A program made the position numbers and the translations under genes. Positions 27,000-34,940 of a stretch of DNA of 64,000 bases are shown piece after piece (positions within the stretch are counted from its first letter, which is position 1; each line of letters begins with the position of its first letter). Below the pieces are notes generated by a model. It had not been told where the DNA came from. It made no database searches and saw only the letters and a list, made by a program, of their open reading frames with translations. The stretch is from IDS-8 sp040902105 (GTDB lineage: Bacteria; Pseudomonadota; Gammaproteobacteria; Steroidobacterales; Woeseiaceae): the NCBI GenBank assembly GCA_040902105.1, contig JBBDXW010000058.1, forward strand, positions 1 to 64,000. Direction: 5' to 3'.

Positions 27000-27011
27000 T
27001 TTGAAAAGCCT

Positions 27012-27818
27012 TTAAGCCAAAAAGTCCAGTAAGGGATTCCGTGACTTGGATTTTGAACTCGCAGTCGAAGGCTTCGACGCAGGCTTGCCGGTTGACTTGC
27101 TCGAGTTCGTCTTGCCGGGTCCTGCCGGCTTGATAGATTCGAGCGCCATCCGCAGACGCGTCTCACGCTGCCAGTTTTCCCGAAAATATCGGAGCATCCT
27201 GTGATCCGAGATGTTCAGCACGAAAGACTTGGGGAAGCCGTACCCTTCAAGGTGCTTGACAATTCCCGTTATATCTTCCGTCCGCTTCGTGTCATCTGCC
27301 CACGATGGGATAGCTTCCAGCGTTGCCGCACGCTCACGTTGCAGGGTTGCGTCGTGTTTCTGCCGTACCGCTTCCAGCACTTCAGGCTTGATAGCGTTTT
27401 TCGGCAGTGACGAAACCAGTTCCCGCAGTTCGTTTTGCGCGCGGAGTAAATCACCTTCGCGTTTCTGGCGAGTTTCCTCGAACTCCAATTCGCGAACCGT
27501 AAAGTCGTCCTGCTTGGCATGGAGTGCTTTCAACTGCTCGATCGTGATTGGACTCCCGTCCTTGGCAGATGCAAGTTCCAGCTTGTACAGGTCGTCAAGT
27601 TCAATGCCGAGCGCTCCCGCCAGGTCGTTGAACTTCTTTGGCTTGCCCTTCAGTTTGCCGTTCCCGGCTGGCTTGCCTTCGTCGCCGTCGTCGTCGGGCG
27701 ATGTTGAGCCTTCCGGCTCTTCGCTGAGCAAATCAGCGAGTGTCTTCAGTTGAGACGGTTCGGCCGTTCCCGGCTCTTGCGTCCCGTCCGCCGTCCCCGG
27801 CGTATCTTCTACAAACAT
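27012..27818 (-). CDS. Capsid scaffolding protein
   Basis: A 268-aa, highly charged protein with an acidic disordered N-terminus (to about 75), a long coiled coil (about 85-190) and a basic C-terminal tail (TNSSKSTGKPASKPSTASSK). This is the typical make-up of an internal scaffold, with a positive tail that binds the capsid shell. It lies directly upstream of the capsid gene, 12 bp apart. Confidence 0.78.
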   Translation of the reverse strand: MFVEDTPGTADGTQEPGTAEPSQLKTLADLLSEEPEGSTSPDDDGDEGKPAGNGKLKGKPKKFNDLAGALGIELDDLYKLELASAKDGSPITIEQLKALHAKQDDFTVRELEFEETRQKREGDLLRAQNELRELVSSLPKNAIKPEVLEAVRQKHDATLQRERAATLEAIPSWADDTKRTEDITGIVKHLEGYGFPKSFVLNISDHRMLRYFRENWQRETRLRMALESIKPAGPGKTNSSKSTGKPASKPSTASSKSKSRNPLLDFLA

Positions 27819-27822
27819 TTGT

Positions 27823-28077
27823 TCAAACCTCTCGGTTGTCTATATCCTTATGCTCAGTCGTTGGGTCGTCCCGCAAAATCCGGTCCAGAACCGCGCCCAG
27901 CGTCTCGCCAAATTCAGTCAAGGTGTGCAAGCGTTCCCAGCAGCGTTCCCGCTGCGCATAGTGGTCCGCCAGTTCCCACGATTCGAGAATGTCAGCCCGC
28001 TGTGCCGCCAGAATTTCCGGCAGCAGCGGGTTGTCCTTCAACTGCTGCGCCGCCTGCTTTCGCTTCTCTTGATCCAT
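27823..28077 (-). CDS. Small helical protein between portal and scaffold
   Basis: An 84-aa charged helical protein (NPLLPEILAAQRADILESW) of a type commonly found just after podovirus portal genes. It overlaps the 3' end of the portal gene by 86 bp in another frame, with no later Met available. Its C-terminal codons contain copy 2 of the CTGAGCATAAGG motif. Function unknown. Confidence 0.6.
   Translation of the reverse strand: MDQEKRKQAAQQLKDNPLLPEILAAQRADILESWELADHYAQRERCWERLHTLTEFGETLGAVLDRILRDDPTTEHKDIDNREV
27846..27860 (-). promoter_or_regulatory. Late-block motif, copy 2
   Basis: Minus strand CGACTGAGCATAAGG, a full match to the consensus CGNCTGAGCATWAGG, 28 bp upstream of the scaffold start. 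Here it lies inside a coding frame, so it is not merely a stop-plus-ribosome-site. Confidence 0.5.
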
Positions 28078-30022
28078 GTGCCTTTGCCTTCACTAGTTCG
28101 GTAGTTGCCTTGCCTGCAATTTTTGCCTCTTCGACTTCAGCGCCCAGCACAGCGTCGTAATACTTGAACTGCAATTCGGAGTCCTGCTTGTACTTGTCGA
28201 AGCCAAGGCGCAACTGCTCGAGCCCGATTGCCTGCTGCATAAGCGCCTGTCGCATCTGCGTCTGTTTCTGCGCTTCAGCCTGCTTCGACTGCATGGCCTG
28301 CTTCGCTTCGTCGCTTTGCGGATTTCGAAAATACTGTTCGGGATTCTGCACTTCGACCATGCGACCCCAGTCCATGAGGCATTTGTAGAAGCCGTCAATG
28401 TTTACCAGCACTTCGTCCATGCCCTTGTCAGCGAGCGCAATTTGCGATTGCAGAATGTTTTGCAGCGCACTGGCCTTGCGGCTGCGCTCGCCTGGCGACA
28501 TGCCGGGTTTCACAGTGACGCAGCGGCGCTCGGGCCACTTGGACGGAATCGGCTGTTGCCAGTTGCCGTCGATCTTCACGGGCACGGGCTCGTTGTAGAA
28601 TTCGCGCAAGGTCGCGTGCGCCAGCAGGAACAGCGAGCGAATCAGCGTCTGTGCAATGTTCTTTGTCAGCAGTGCGGAAAGCGCTTCCTGCACGGAATAC
28701 ATGCGGTCGACGCCCTGCGAACCCAGCCGGTCGTTAAGCTGCATCTCGCCCGTTGCCATCTGCAGCGCGGCGCCGCCCATTTCAGCGCGCAGCGTTTTCT
28801 GATACTCGATATTTTTCAGGATGCCGGTTGATTGGTCCGGCACGGTGAACGGCATAACAGCGCTGCGAATGTCGCCAACGTTCGCCTTCACACGAATGGC
28901 GCCGTTCGGCCGGCCGTCGCTCACGTCGTCGACGTTGGCCTTGCCGTCGAGATAAGCCAGCCGGTTTTTCGTGACCGTGTTGACGTTGTCAAGCAGCGCC
29001 CGTTCAAGGCCAGTGTTCTTGTCCTGCGTCTGCTTGATCTTATCGAACAGGGATATACCCTTCAGGCGATGCGGGTTGATAATCACCGCGCCGCCAGCGT
29101 ACTGAACGTAGCGGGCGGGCTCGTTCGACAGGATCACTTCGGTTGTGAAGCAAACCTTGTGCCGCATCGTCACGCCGTCTGACTCAAAATTGGCGTAAGC
29201 CTCGAACCATTCTATCTGGTCCTGAGACTCGTCGATCGCGTGATGCGTTTGCGACAGCGAGCGCGGATTGCGCGCCATGCCGTCGATCTTCAAATTCTGG
29301 TTGTACGGTCGAAGCTCGTTGACTTTTTCTTTCGGAAAGCCCAGTTCGATCAGTTCTGACCGCGGGTCCACATGACGTTCAGCGCAAAACGGCACTGCTT
29401 GCAAGTCGAAGCTGTCGAACTCGGAAGGATAGAAAAAATTCTCGATTGGTACGGCGCGGCATTTGAACTCACGGCGCGTGTGCTTCATGCGCATTTTCAG
29501 TTCGCCGCCCTTTTCAGTGTCGTATTTCAACACTTTGTCGAAGCCCGGCTGGTTCGCAACCTCGCCGAGTGCTTCCGGCGCGACGTTCTGTAGCGACTTG
29601 ACGTATGTTTCCGTGCGCTCTTCAACCCAGCATTTCATAATGCCGTTGCGCAGCATGAGCGCGTCTTTGATCGCCTGTTCCAGTTCGATGAAGCCGTTAT
29701 TGGCTTCCATAATCAGATAGGCGACGGCGTCGGATTCAAGCTGCGCCTGGTCCTCGTCTGCGATGCCGTGCGGGCCAAATTCTGCAATGTGGTTGGAGCC
29801 GAATGCGTCAAGCATTTGCGACAGCACGGCCTCGACCATCGCCGAAACGTCGCCCGCCACAACGGCCGAGCGCCCGACTACTTCGTCGCCACGGGGGCGC
29901 TGGAAGTAATAATCATTCGCCTGTTTCCTGTCCTGCTGTTCCTGCGTGCCGTCCCAGCCGTCACAATTTATCAGCTGGGTTTTCAGCTTTTGCAGCAGGT
30001 CGGCGTCTTTGTCATTCATCAT
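27992..30022 (-). CDS. Portal protein (podovirus head-tail connector)
   Basis: A 676-aa protein, the size of large podovirus portals. The N-terminus (WDGTQEQQDRKQANDYYFQ, then GRSAVVAGDVSAMVE) and the middle block FDKIKQTQDKNTGLERALLD match the portal family of P22-like and related phages. The C-terminal 120 residues form a Gln/Lys/Glu-rich helix (barrel extension) ending in a Gly-rich tail. It follows terL and copy 3 of the late motif. The dodecameric ring would be the DNA entry and exit channel. Confidence 0.88.
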   Translation of the reverse strand: MMNDKDADLLQKLKTQLINCDGWDGTQEQQDRKQANDYYFQRPRGDEVVGRSAVVAGDVSAMVEAVLSQMLDAFGSNHIAEFGPHGIADEDQAQLESDAVAYLIMEANNGFIELEQAIKDALMLRNGIMKCWVEERTETYVKSLQNVAPEALGEVANQPGFDKVLKYDTEKGGELKMRMKHTRREFKCRAVPIENFFYPSEFDSFDLQAVPFCAERHVDPRSELIELGFPKEKVNELRPYNQNLKIDGMARNPRSLSQTHHAIDESQDQIEWFEAYANFESDGVTMRHKVCFTTEVILSNEPARYVQYAGGAVIINPHRLKGISLFDKIKQTQDKNTGLERALLDNVNTVTKNRLAYLDGKANVDDVSDGRPNGAIRVKANVGDIRSAVMPFTVPDQSTGILKNIEYQKTLRAEMGGAALQMATGEMQLNDRLGSQGVDRMYSVQEALSALLTKNIAQTLIRSLFLLAHATLREFYNEPVPVKIDGNWQQPIPSKWPERRCVTVKPGMSPGERSRKASALQNILQSQIALADKGMDEVLVNIDGFYKCLMDWGRMVEVQNPEQYFRNPQSDEAKQAMQSKQAEAQKQTQMRQALMQQAIGLEQLRLGFDKYKQDSELQFKYYDAVLGAEVEEAKIAGKATTELVKAKAHGSREAKAGGAAVEGQPAAAGNSGGTAG

Positions 30023-30060
30023 TCACAGCGATTCCGTCCAGATTGTTTTATCGTCCAATA

Positions 30061-30075
30061 CCTAATGCTCAGACG
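30061..30075 (-). promoter_or_regulatory. Late-block motif, copy 3
   Basis: Minus strand CGTCTGAGCATTAGG; it includes the terL stop codon and lies 39 bp before the portal start, too far to be only a ribosome site. Confidence 0.5.
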
Positions 30076-31556
30076 ACCGTTCGGGCGATCTTGTCGGCCT
30101 GCTCATAATTCGGCGCCGGGCCCCAAGTGCTGGTTGCCTCGTTGTCCTGCCGGTACACGACGTAATAGCGAACAGAATCTGCCCAATGCGATTCCCAGCT
30201 ATGCGCCGGAGCTTTCTCGTACACGCCTGCTTCCGTCTTGCTTTTCGCCGTGCGGTAGCCCAGCAAGGCGTCAACCAGGCGGGCGTTGTTGTCGTCGTTA
30301 TCCGTCCACGGCCTGGCCGCGTTGTCGATCGACACGCGGCCTAGAAACCCGCGCACCATCTCAATTTCCTGAGTCACGCTGCGCGTGCGGGGCAAAAGCA
30401 CAGGGTCATAGCCGTAGCGCTCGAAAAGTTCCCCCGTGCCGAAACGGCCGTCGTGGGGCAGGACTGCGGTCATCGGCCGCCTGCCCCAAGGGAAGGAAAT
30501 TTTCACGTCGTCCAGCGCGTCCGACAGGTTGACGAACTGCCACGAGCGCGAGCCGATGCAGCGTTCCTCGTTGCCCTTGTTCTGCCAGAACGTGAACACC
30601 AGCTCGTCAGCAAAGCCCAAGTCGACAGCGGCCGTCACCGGCAGCGACGAGTCATAGGCGACGTGGCAAATCCGCCCGTCGTGCTGCATGAGACGCATCG
30701 CCCCGGCGTAATACGCGCCGTCGAACGCAGCCATCGGATTGCAGAAGTATTCCTGCTGCAGATACTCTTCGCTCTTGCCTTCCTTGCGTTCCCTGTCGAT
30801 CATTTCCGGCGTGACGATTCGCGTTTTCCCGTCCTCGCGGAAAGTGTCCTCGACCGTCAGCACCGATGTATGCCAGTCCGGGTTGTCCTTGTTCCGCTGC
30901 ACCATGCGGTACCAGTGATTGCGCCCGCGGTACGTCGAGATGAAAAGCGCCCACGATTCCGGGTCTGGCGCCAGAATCGGCGCCAGGTAATCCCACGCGG
31001 CCGGGTCGCCCAAGCTGAATTCATCGAAGACGATGCCGGCGACGTTGGCGCCGACCATCCGGTCGTAGCCGTCAGAGCCAAGGAACTTAATCAGCGAGCC
31101 GTTCAAAAGCTCAATGGTCATGTGGTTCTGGTTTTCCCCAACGCGCACGTCAGCCGGAAAGTGCACGTCAAGCTCGCGCAGGCCGTCAGCGCGGCGGTTT
31201 TCCCATATGGCCGTGCGCGCCTGCGTCAGCTTCGGAGTCAGGAACCAGTAGCCGCCTGGCCGCTCCATTGCGCGCCGCGCCATGAAGTCCAGCAACCCGG
31301 AAGTCTTGCCCGCGCGCCGGTGCCATACGTGAGCCTGCCGGCGCAGGCCAACCATGTGCCCAAGTTCGAATTCCTTCTGGTGGGGCCGCGGCTTCCACAC
31401 GACGCCAGCTTTGCTGACTGCGTTTTCGTTGTACTTGCCCTGCGCCCTCAGCAGTTCGATACGGGCCGCGTGCTCCCGCTCCTTTTTCGCCTGTGCGATC
31501 TTCCGGTTCTTCGCCCCGGAGTTCTGCCGCCTTGTCGGTTTTTGAAGTGCTTCCAT
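30069..31556 (-). CDS. terL: Terminase large subunit
   Basis: A 495-aa packaging motor. Variant Walker A RAGKTSG (Lys84) follows WH; Walker B is IVFDEF (Asp178-Glu179). The RNase H-like nuclease starts at VDLGFADE (Asp312) with a late Asp in HWADSVRYY. A basic N-terminal 40 residues precedes the ATPase. It is the first gene of the leftward late block. No small-terminase gene is recognised in element 1; the DUF5681 gene of element 2 is the only candidate in the window. Confidence 0.93.
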   Translation of the reverse strand: MEALQKPTRRQNSGAKNRKIAQAKKEREHAARIELLRAQGKYNENAVSKAGVVWKPRPHQKEFELGHMVGLRRQAHVWHRRAGKTSGLLDFMARRAMERPGGYWFLTPKLTQARTAIWENRRADGLRELDVHFPADVRVGENQNHMTIELLNGSLIKFLGSDGYDRMVGANVAGIVFDEFSLGDPAAWDYLAPILAPDPESWALFISTYRGRNHWYRMVQRNKDNPDWHTSVLTVEDTFREDGKTRIVTPEMIDRERKEGKSEEYLQQEYFCNPMAAFDGAYYAGAMRLMQHDGRICHVAYDSSLPVTAAVDLGFADELVFTFWQNKGNEERCIGSRSWQFVNLSDALDDVKISFPWGRRPMTAVLPHDGRFGTGELFERYGYDPVLLPRTRSVTQEIEMVRGFLGRVSIDNAARPWTDNDDNNARLVDALLGYRTAKSKTEAGVYEKAPAHSWESHWADSVRYYVVYRQDNEATSTWGPAPNYEQADKIARTVV

Positions 31557-31560
31557 GCTT

Positions 31561-31575
31561 TGTAATGCTCAGCCG
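31561..31575 (-). promoter_or_regulatory. Late-block motif, copy 4
   Basis: Minus strand CGGCTGAGCATTACA, matching the first 12 positions of the consensus, 5 bp upstream of the terL start. Confidence 0.4.
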
Positions 31576-31747
31576 CCGCGAATTGGAATTTTTCGCCGTT
31601 TCGGGGCAGGTTCGAGGCAAAGGGCAACCGGCAGGTTGCATATCGGGCTGAACGGGAATTTTTCGCCTTTTTGCCTTTTTGACTTTTGCTGGTTGCGCGA
31701 ACGGGCGATTTTTGACCGTTCAGGTTGCGCAGCACAAAAGGCAATGG

Positions 31748-32007
31748 GGGGCGCCGGAGTCCCAAATTGTCACAGGGAACTCCCCCCTGCCGACCGCAGC
31801 CACGGCAAGGACCATGCCAGGTTGCACAGGCCAGCGCGCAACCAGCCCTGAATGCTGAGGGTGCCCACACTAAACGTGTGCAAATGGTGATGTTGGAATA
31901 TTTCTCCCGTTCGCAGTCGGTTGCGCGTCGCCAGGTTGGCACGATCTGTGCCGGCGCGGGGAGAATGGCAGGGCCGGTTGCTCAGGGCTAGGGAAGGCGA
32001 AGCCAGG
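31748..32007. repeat. Tandem duplication in control region, unit 1
   Basis: A 260-bp unit repeated at 32011-32270 with period 263 bp and apparently no differences. Each unit holds four GGTTGC sites and two operator-like palindromes, CACACTAAACGTGTG (31866-31880) and GGCACGATCTGTGCC (31938-31952). Short open frames in it are a by-product of the repeat. Confidence 0.95.
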
Positions 32008-32010
32008 CAG

Positions 32011-32270
32011 GGGGCGCCGGAGTCCCAAATTGTCACAGGGAACTCCCCCCTGCCGACCGCAGCCACGGCAAGGACCATGCCAGGTTGCACAGGCCAGCGC
32101 GCAACCAGCCCTGAATGCTGAGGGTGCCCACACTAAACGTGTGCAAATGGTGATGTTGGAATATTTCTCCCGTTCGCAGTCGGTTGCGCGTCGCCAGGTT
32201 GGCACGATCTGTGCCGGCGCGGGGAGAATGGCAGGGCCGGTTGCTCAGGGCTAGGGAAGGCGAAGCCAGG
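32011..32270. repeat. Tandem duplication in control region, unit 2
   Basis: Second unit; its palindromes lie at 32129-32143 and 32201-32215. The identity of the two units implies a recent duplication or active homogenisation. Confidence 0.95.
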
Positions 32271-32271
32271 T

Positions 32272-32286
32272 TTAGACTGAGTCTAA
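32272..32286. promoter_or_regulatory. Perfect 15-bp palindrome containing GTCTAAC
   Basis: TTAGACTGAGTCTAA directly follows repeat unit 2. Its right half continues to GTCTAAC, the heptamer found three times at attL and once near attR. Candidate operator or auxiliary integrase/excisionase site. Confidence 0.55.
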
Positions 32287-32437
32287 CACCAATGCTCTAG
32301 GTCAAGGCTCGCAACCACAGACGGCAGACGGCAACCAGTTATTGCATGAGTACCTGTGACCGTAACCGTGTCCGGTCGTCGCGCTCTCCTAGAGAGTGGA
32401 GAGCGCTCGACTCGCGACTCGGTTACACGGCCGAACC

Positions 32438-32583
32438 GAGTCAGAGCGAGTCAAAGCGAGTCAGAGCCTTTGTAACATGCTGATAATTATAAATAAAAAA
32501 TGACTCGCTCTCTGACTCGCTTTGACTCGCTCACGCAATGAACCGAGTCAGAGCCTGCCAGGCGAGTCAGAGCCCTTTGACTC
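32438..32583. promoter_or_regulatory. GAGTCA iterons around an AT-rich core, possible origin or operator
   Basis: Nine GAGTCA units. Three forward copies (32438, 32448, 32458) are spaced exactly 10 bp; an AT-rich stretch (32481-32500) follows; three reverse copies start at 32501, 32513 and 32523; two more forward copies (32535, 32554) and one reverse (32578) complete the set. The fullest unit is GAGTCARAGC. Helical phasing and the AT core resemble an iteron origin with a DNA-unwinding element, or a cooperative operator, about 260 bp upstream of the 228-aa winged-helix-like gene. Confidence 0.65.
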
Positions 32584-32633
32584 GCTTTTGGCCCTGCAAC
32601 TGTATAAGCGTACAGCACTGTGCAAAATACTTC

Positions 32634-32664
32634 TTGACAGCCGCGCGGTCATATCATGTATCAT
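32634..32664 (+). promoter_or_regulatory. Possible sigma70 promoter of rightward operon
   Basis: TTGACA (32634-32639) followed after 19 bp by TATCAT (32659-32664), inside a short direct repeat ATCATGT. The spacer is long; TGTATC at 17 bp is an alternative. It points at the four-gene rightward block. A hairpin (AGGCCG-ACTGA-CGGCCT near 32731) lies in the leader. Confidence 0.4.
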
Positions 32665-32844
32665 GTGCGGCAGGGCGGCGTGTCCGAGGACTTGACAGGC
32701 TCCCCGAAGTTTGATCTACTACGCCCTACAGGCCGACTGACGGCCTGACAGGTACGAGCAATGAGCGGCCTGGCACTCGAGAGAGCGCCGGGCCGTTTGC
32801 GTTTCAGGGGCCACTGTGGCCCGCCAACCGAAGGGAGTACGACC

Positions 32845-33531
32845 ATGAACGACGAACCGATTAACCAGCGCCCGGAACAGGGAGACGCCACCGGCGCCAC
32901 TCCTTCGCCTGCGTCTTCCGCAACAGATGTTCCGGGCGCTGCCTTTTCTCATGCTGACGACGACGCGCCCGCGGCGCGCTTTCCAGTCTCCAAAACCACG
33001 GACAGGAACCTGGTTGGTGCCGTGTGCGCCGCGCTTTCAGAGCATGACCCGGAGTTTGCCGGGTGTGATCGGGAGCGGGCCATATTGGACGTGTTGGAGC
33101 ACGCCAGATTCCACCACGGCAACGACTCTCGGACTCGCACTGCCCACGCAATCATCACATGGCTTGCGACAACGCTCTTGACCTGTGCAGACAGTCAGCG
33201 GGCGATGCCGGTAGAGCATTACCAGAGGCGTAAAAGGGGCCGCGAACGGCTCGCGTGGCTTGCCTTCGCCGATCTTGAAGACGTGCTCGGCACGAAGCCA
33301 GCAGCCAAAGGCGCCACGCTCACAGGCGAGCAAGCGGCTGTTATGGACTACCTGCGCGAACTCGGCGCCGATGCTGACCCTGTCACCGTGCCGACTGTTG
33401 CCGACCGCGCCATGCTCGATAAGCCCGACCAAAGTCGCCCCAGCGTCCGCAGTAACACGCGCAGGACGCTGCTTGAGTTGGTCAAGAAAGGCGTGGTCAC
33501 GAGAGGCGGCAACGGCTACGTGCTCGTATGA
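32845..33531 (+). CDS. Putative replication/regulatory protein with C-terminal winged helix
   Basis: A 228-aa protein. The first 50 residues are disordered; a helical middle (SEHDPEFAGCDRERAILDVL) follows; the last 80 residues (LTGEQAAVMDYLRELG, then RSNTRRTLLELVKKGVVTR) read like a winged helix-turn-helix. The start ATG at 32845 follows an AAGGGAG site. Being next to the iterons and heading the only rightward operon, it is the best candidate for an iteron-binding initiator or regulator of element 1. No recognised Rep or CI family signature supports a firmer name. Confidence 0.6.
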   Translation: MNDEPINQRPEQGDATGATPSPASSATDVPGAAFSHADDDAPAARFPVSKTTDRNLVGAVCAALSEHDPEFAGCDRERAILDVLEHARFHHGNDSRTRTAHAIITWLATTLLTCADSQRAMPVEHYQRRKRGRERLAWLAFADLEDVLGTKPAAKGATLTGEQAAVMDYLRELGADADPVTVPTVADRAMLDKPDQSRPSVRSNTRRTLLELVKKGVVTRGGNGYVLV

Positions 33532-33767
33532 ATGCGTTCACTATCTGCCGCCTGCGCGGCCCTGCAGTCGCCGTTGACGGCGTGTGGTTTGACTCCGCGA
33601 ATCAGATGTGGCTTGGCAGCCAGCATTTCGAGCATTCCTGGCGCGATCGCACGGGCTGCCATGTGCTCACGTCCGGCAATGTCTCCGTCCGTGTGCATCG
33701 ACGGTTTGAAAATCTTGCAAGCATCGTTCTGAAGGACAGCCGGCTTGCGCAAAAGGAAATTGCATGA
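33528..33767 (+). CDS. Hypothetical protein, 79 aa
   Basis: Starts by ATGA overlap with the 228-aa gene and ends by ATGA overlap with the next. Mixed alpha/beta composition with two Trp (GVWFDS, MWLGSQ) and no known motif. Coupling is the main support. Confidence 0.55.
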   Translation: MNAFTICRLRGPAVAVDGVWFDSANQMWLGSQHFEHSWRDRTGCHVLTSGNVSVRVHRRFENLASIVLKDSRLAQKEIA

Positions 33768-34042
33768 GTGCTCCAACTATTGACGAAATTGAATTGCTTC
33801 GCAGGCGCTACGGCGATGACGCTGTGCAACAGGCGTATTTGCTTTACATCGAGGACGCTGTCCAGAAAGGCAAAGCCAGTGCCAAGCCGCTGTCACACTG
33901 GATCATGACCGTTCGCCGCTGCCGATCGAATGCAGCACGCGCAGACGCGGCACGCAAACGGCGTGAAGCCCGCTATGCCCGTCAGCAGTACCCTGAAATG
34001 GCGGACGCTAAAAAGAAAGTGACGGCGCAGTTTTTCTCGTGA
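33764..34042 (+). CDS. Hypothetical protein, 92 aa, basic C-terminus
   Basis: N-terminus helical and acidic (TIDEIELLRRRYGDDAVQQA), then a strongly basic Arg/Ala-rich helix (about 50-80), as in nucleic-acid-binding or phage-assembly adaptors. Coupled to both neighbours (ATGA upstream, GTGA downstream). Function unknown. Confidence 0.55.
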   Translation: MSAPTIDEIELLRRRYGDDAVQQAYLLYIEDAVQKGKASAKPLSHWIMTVRRCRSNAARADAARKRREARYARQQYPEMADAKKKVTAQFFS

Positions 34043-34230
34043 TCGTCGCGCAGCACCTGAATTGCCAGTTCAAGCCGTTGCCGCATTTCGTCGATTCAAA
34101 GGGGCGTGTATGGTACTGCTGGGCTCACGAAAAAGTCGGTCGGCGGGGCCTGAATAACAACCGTTATCAGAGTGACAAGCCAGCTGATATCGAAAGCCGC
34201 TACCGTTTGCACCTGCCGCGCTCACGCTGA
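34039..34230 (+). CDS. Hypothetical protein, 63 aa
   Basis: GTG start at 34039 overlapping the upstream stop (GTGA). The product has HFVDSKGRVWYCWAHE and a basic tail; one Cys and three His are too few for a clear zinc finger. It is the last gene before attR. Confidence 0.5.
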   Translation: MIVAQHLNCQFKPLPHFVDSKGRVWYCWAHEKVGRRGLNNNRYQSDKPADIESRYRLHLPRSR

Positions 34231-34280
34231 AAGTGTCTAACAAAAGCCCTTGCAACCTGCTGAAAGATAACCCTTCATGT

Positions 34281-34324
34281 CAGATTAGGAATCTGGTGCT
34301 CTATCCTACTGAGCTACCGGGGCT
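34281..34324. other. attR core of element 1
   Basis: 44 bp identical to 16291-16334. It carries the orphaned 5' half of tRNA-Arg pointing left, and the host sequence to its right presumably still holds the original tRNA promoter. Confidence 0.95.
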
Positions 34325-34435
34325 TCGCCGTTGGTGGTGCAAGATTCTAAGCGATTTCCCGCCCCGTGCGGGTGGGAAAACGAGCGGCGGAATTGTATCG
34401 TCATCGGCATCAGGTTGCAGATTGACGGAATCGCC

Positions 34436-34918
34436 ATGGATCGAATACGGATACGCAACGCGCGTCCGCCGGATGCGGCGATCATCGCGGACTTCAACGT
34501 AAGAATGGCCATGGAAACGGAGGGCCGCCCGCTCGAGGCCGCGTTGATCGGGGCCGGCGTAACAGCGGTGCTCGATGATCCGGCCAAAGGCCGTTACTGG
34601 GTCGCCGAAACGAACGGCGAGATCGTTGGACAACTGCTGGTGACCTATGAGTGGAGCGACTGGCGAAACGGCGTGTTCTGGTGGATCCAGAGCGTGTATG
34701 TGCGCGGCGACTATCGCCGCAAAGGAGTATTCTCTGCGCTCCACCGCCACGTGGAATCGCTGGCGCGCGCGAGCGAGGACGTGTGCGGATTACGACTCTA
34801 CGTCGAGCGCGACAACCGGCGTGCGCAAAGGACGTATCTGGCGCTCGGCATGACCTCTCCCGGGTACCAGGTCATGGAGGTTGATTTCCGCACCAAACAT
34901 ATCCCCAGGAAACCCTGA
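34436..34918 (+). CDS. GNAT-family N-acetyltransferase
   Basis: A 160-aa protein with the GNAT fold: beta4 WWIQSVYVRGDYRRKGVF, containing the acetyl-CoA pyrophosphate loop R-x-x-G-V, and LYVERDNRRAQRTYLALGM as the last motif. The start at 34436 (MDRIRIRNARPPD) matches the family's first strand. Substrate unknown. It is the first host gene right of element 1 and reads toward the peroxiredoxin gene 22 bp downstream, so the two may form an operon. Confidence 0.88.
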   Translation: MDRIRIRNARPPDAAIIADFNVRMAMETEGRPLEAALIGAGVTAVLDDPAKGRYWVAETNGEIVGQLLVTYEWSDWRNGVFWWIQSVYVRGDYRRKGVFSALHRHVESLARASEDVCGLRLYVERDNRRAQRTYLALGMTSPGYQVMEVDFRTKHIPRKP

Positions 34919-34940
34919 CACCGCCCTCGGAGACCTCTGC

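Larger units (their letters stand above)
31624..32336. promoter_or_regulatory. Array of 14 GGTTGC/GCAACC hexamers upstream of terL
   Basis: GGTTGC or its complement occurs at 31624, 31634, 31691, 31723, 31820, 31838, 31919, 31976, 32083, 32101, 32182, 32239, 32311 and 32331. Eight are due to the tandem duplication (four per copy), six lie outside it. By chance well under one would be expected in 713 bp. Candidate binding array for a packaging (pac), replication or regulatory protein. No credible gene occupies 31557-32844. Confidence 0.6.
16291..34324. mobile_element. Element 1: podovirus-like prophage in tRNA-Arg
   Basis: Bounded by 44-bp perfect direct repeats (16291-16334 and 34281-34324; unit length 17,990 bp). 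Integrase lies directly inside the left end. A leftward block of about 18 genes covers terminase, portal, scaffold, capsid, adaptor, nozzle, fibres and internal proteins; a rightward block of four small genes lies at the right end; a repeat-rich 1.3-kb control region separates them. No contractile sheath or tape measure is present, hence podovirus-like. No polymerase, primase, helicase, recognisable repressor or endolysin is seen. Frames are intact and many are coupled by ATGA or TAATG, so it does not look decayed. Confidence 0.93.

Noticed and set aside
30453..31565. 370-codon plus-strand frame opposite terL
   Set aside because: Antisense of a terminase with all motor and nuclease motifs in place.
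31725..32254. Two similar open frames within the tandem repeat
   Set aside because: They are identical only because the DNA is duplicated; no ribosome site or coding signature. The region is better read as control DNA.
32438..32583. GAGTCA repeats as a CRISPR array
   Set aside because: Units are 10 bp without unique spacers and change orientation; no cas gene is near.
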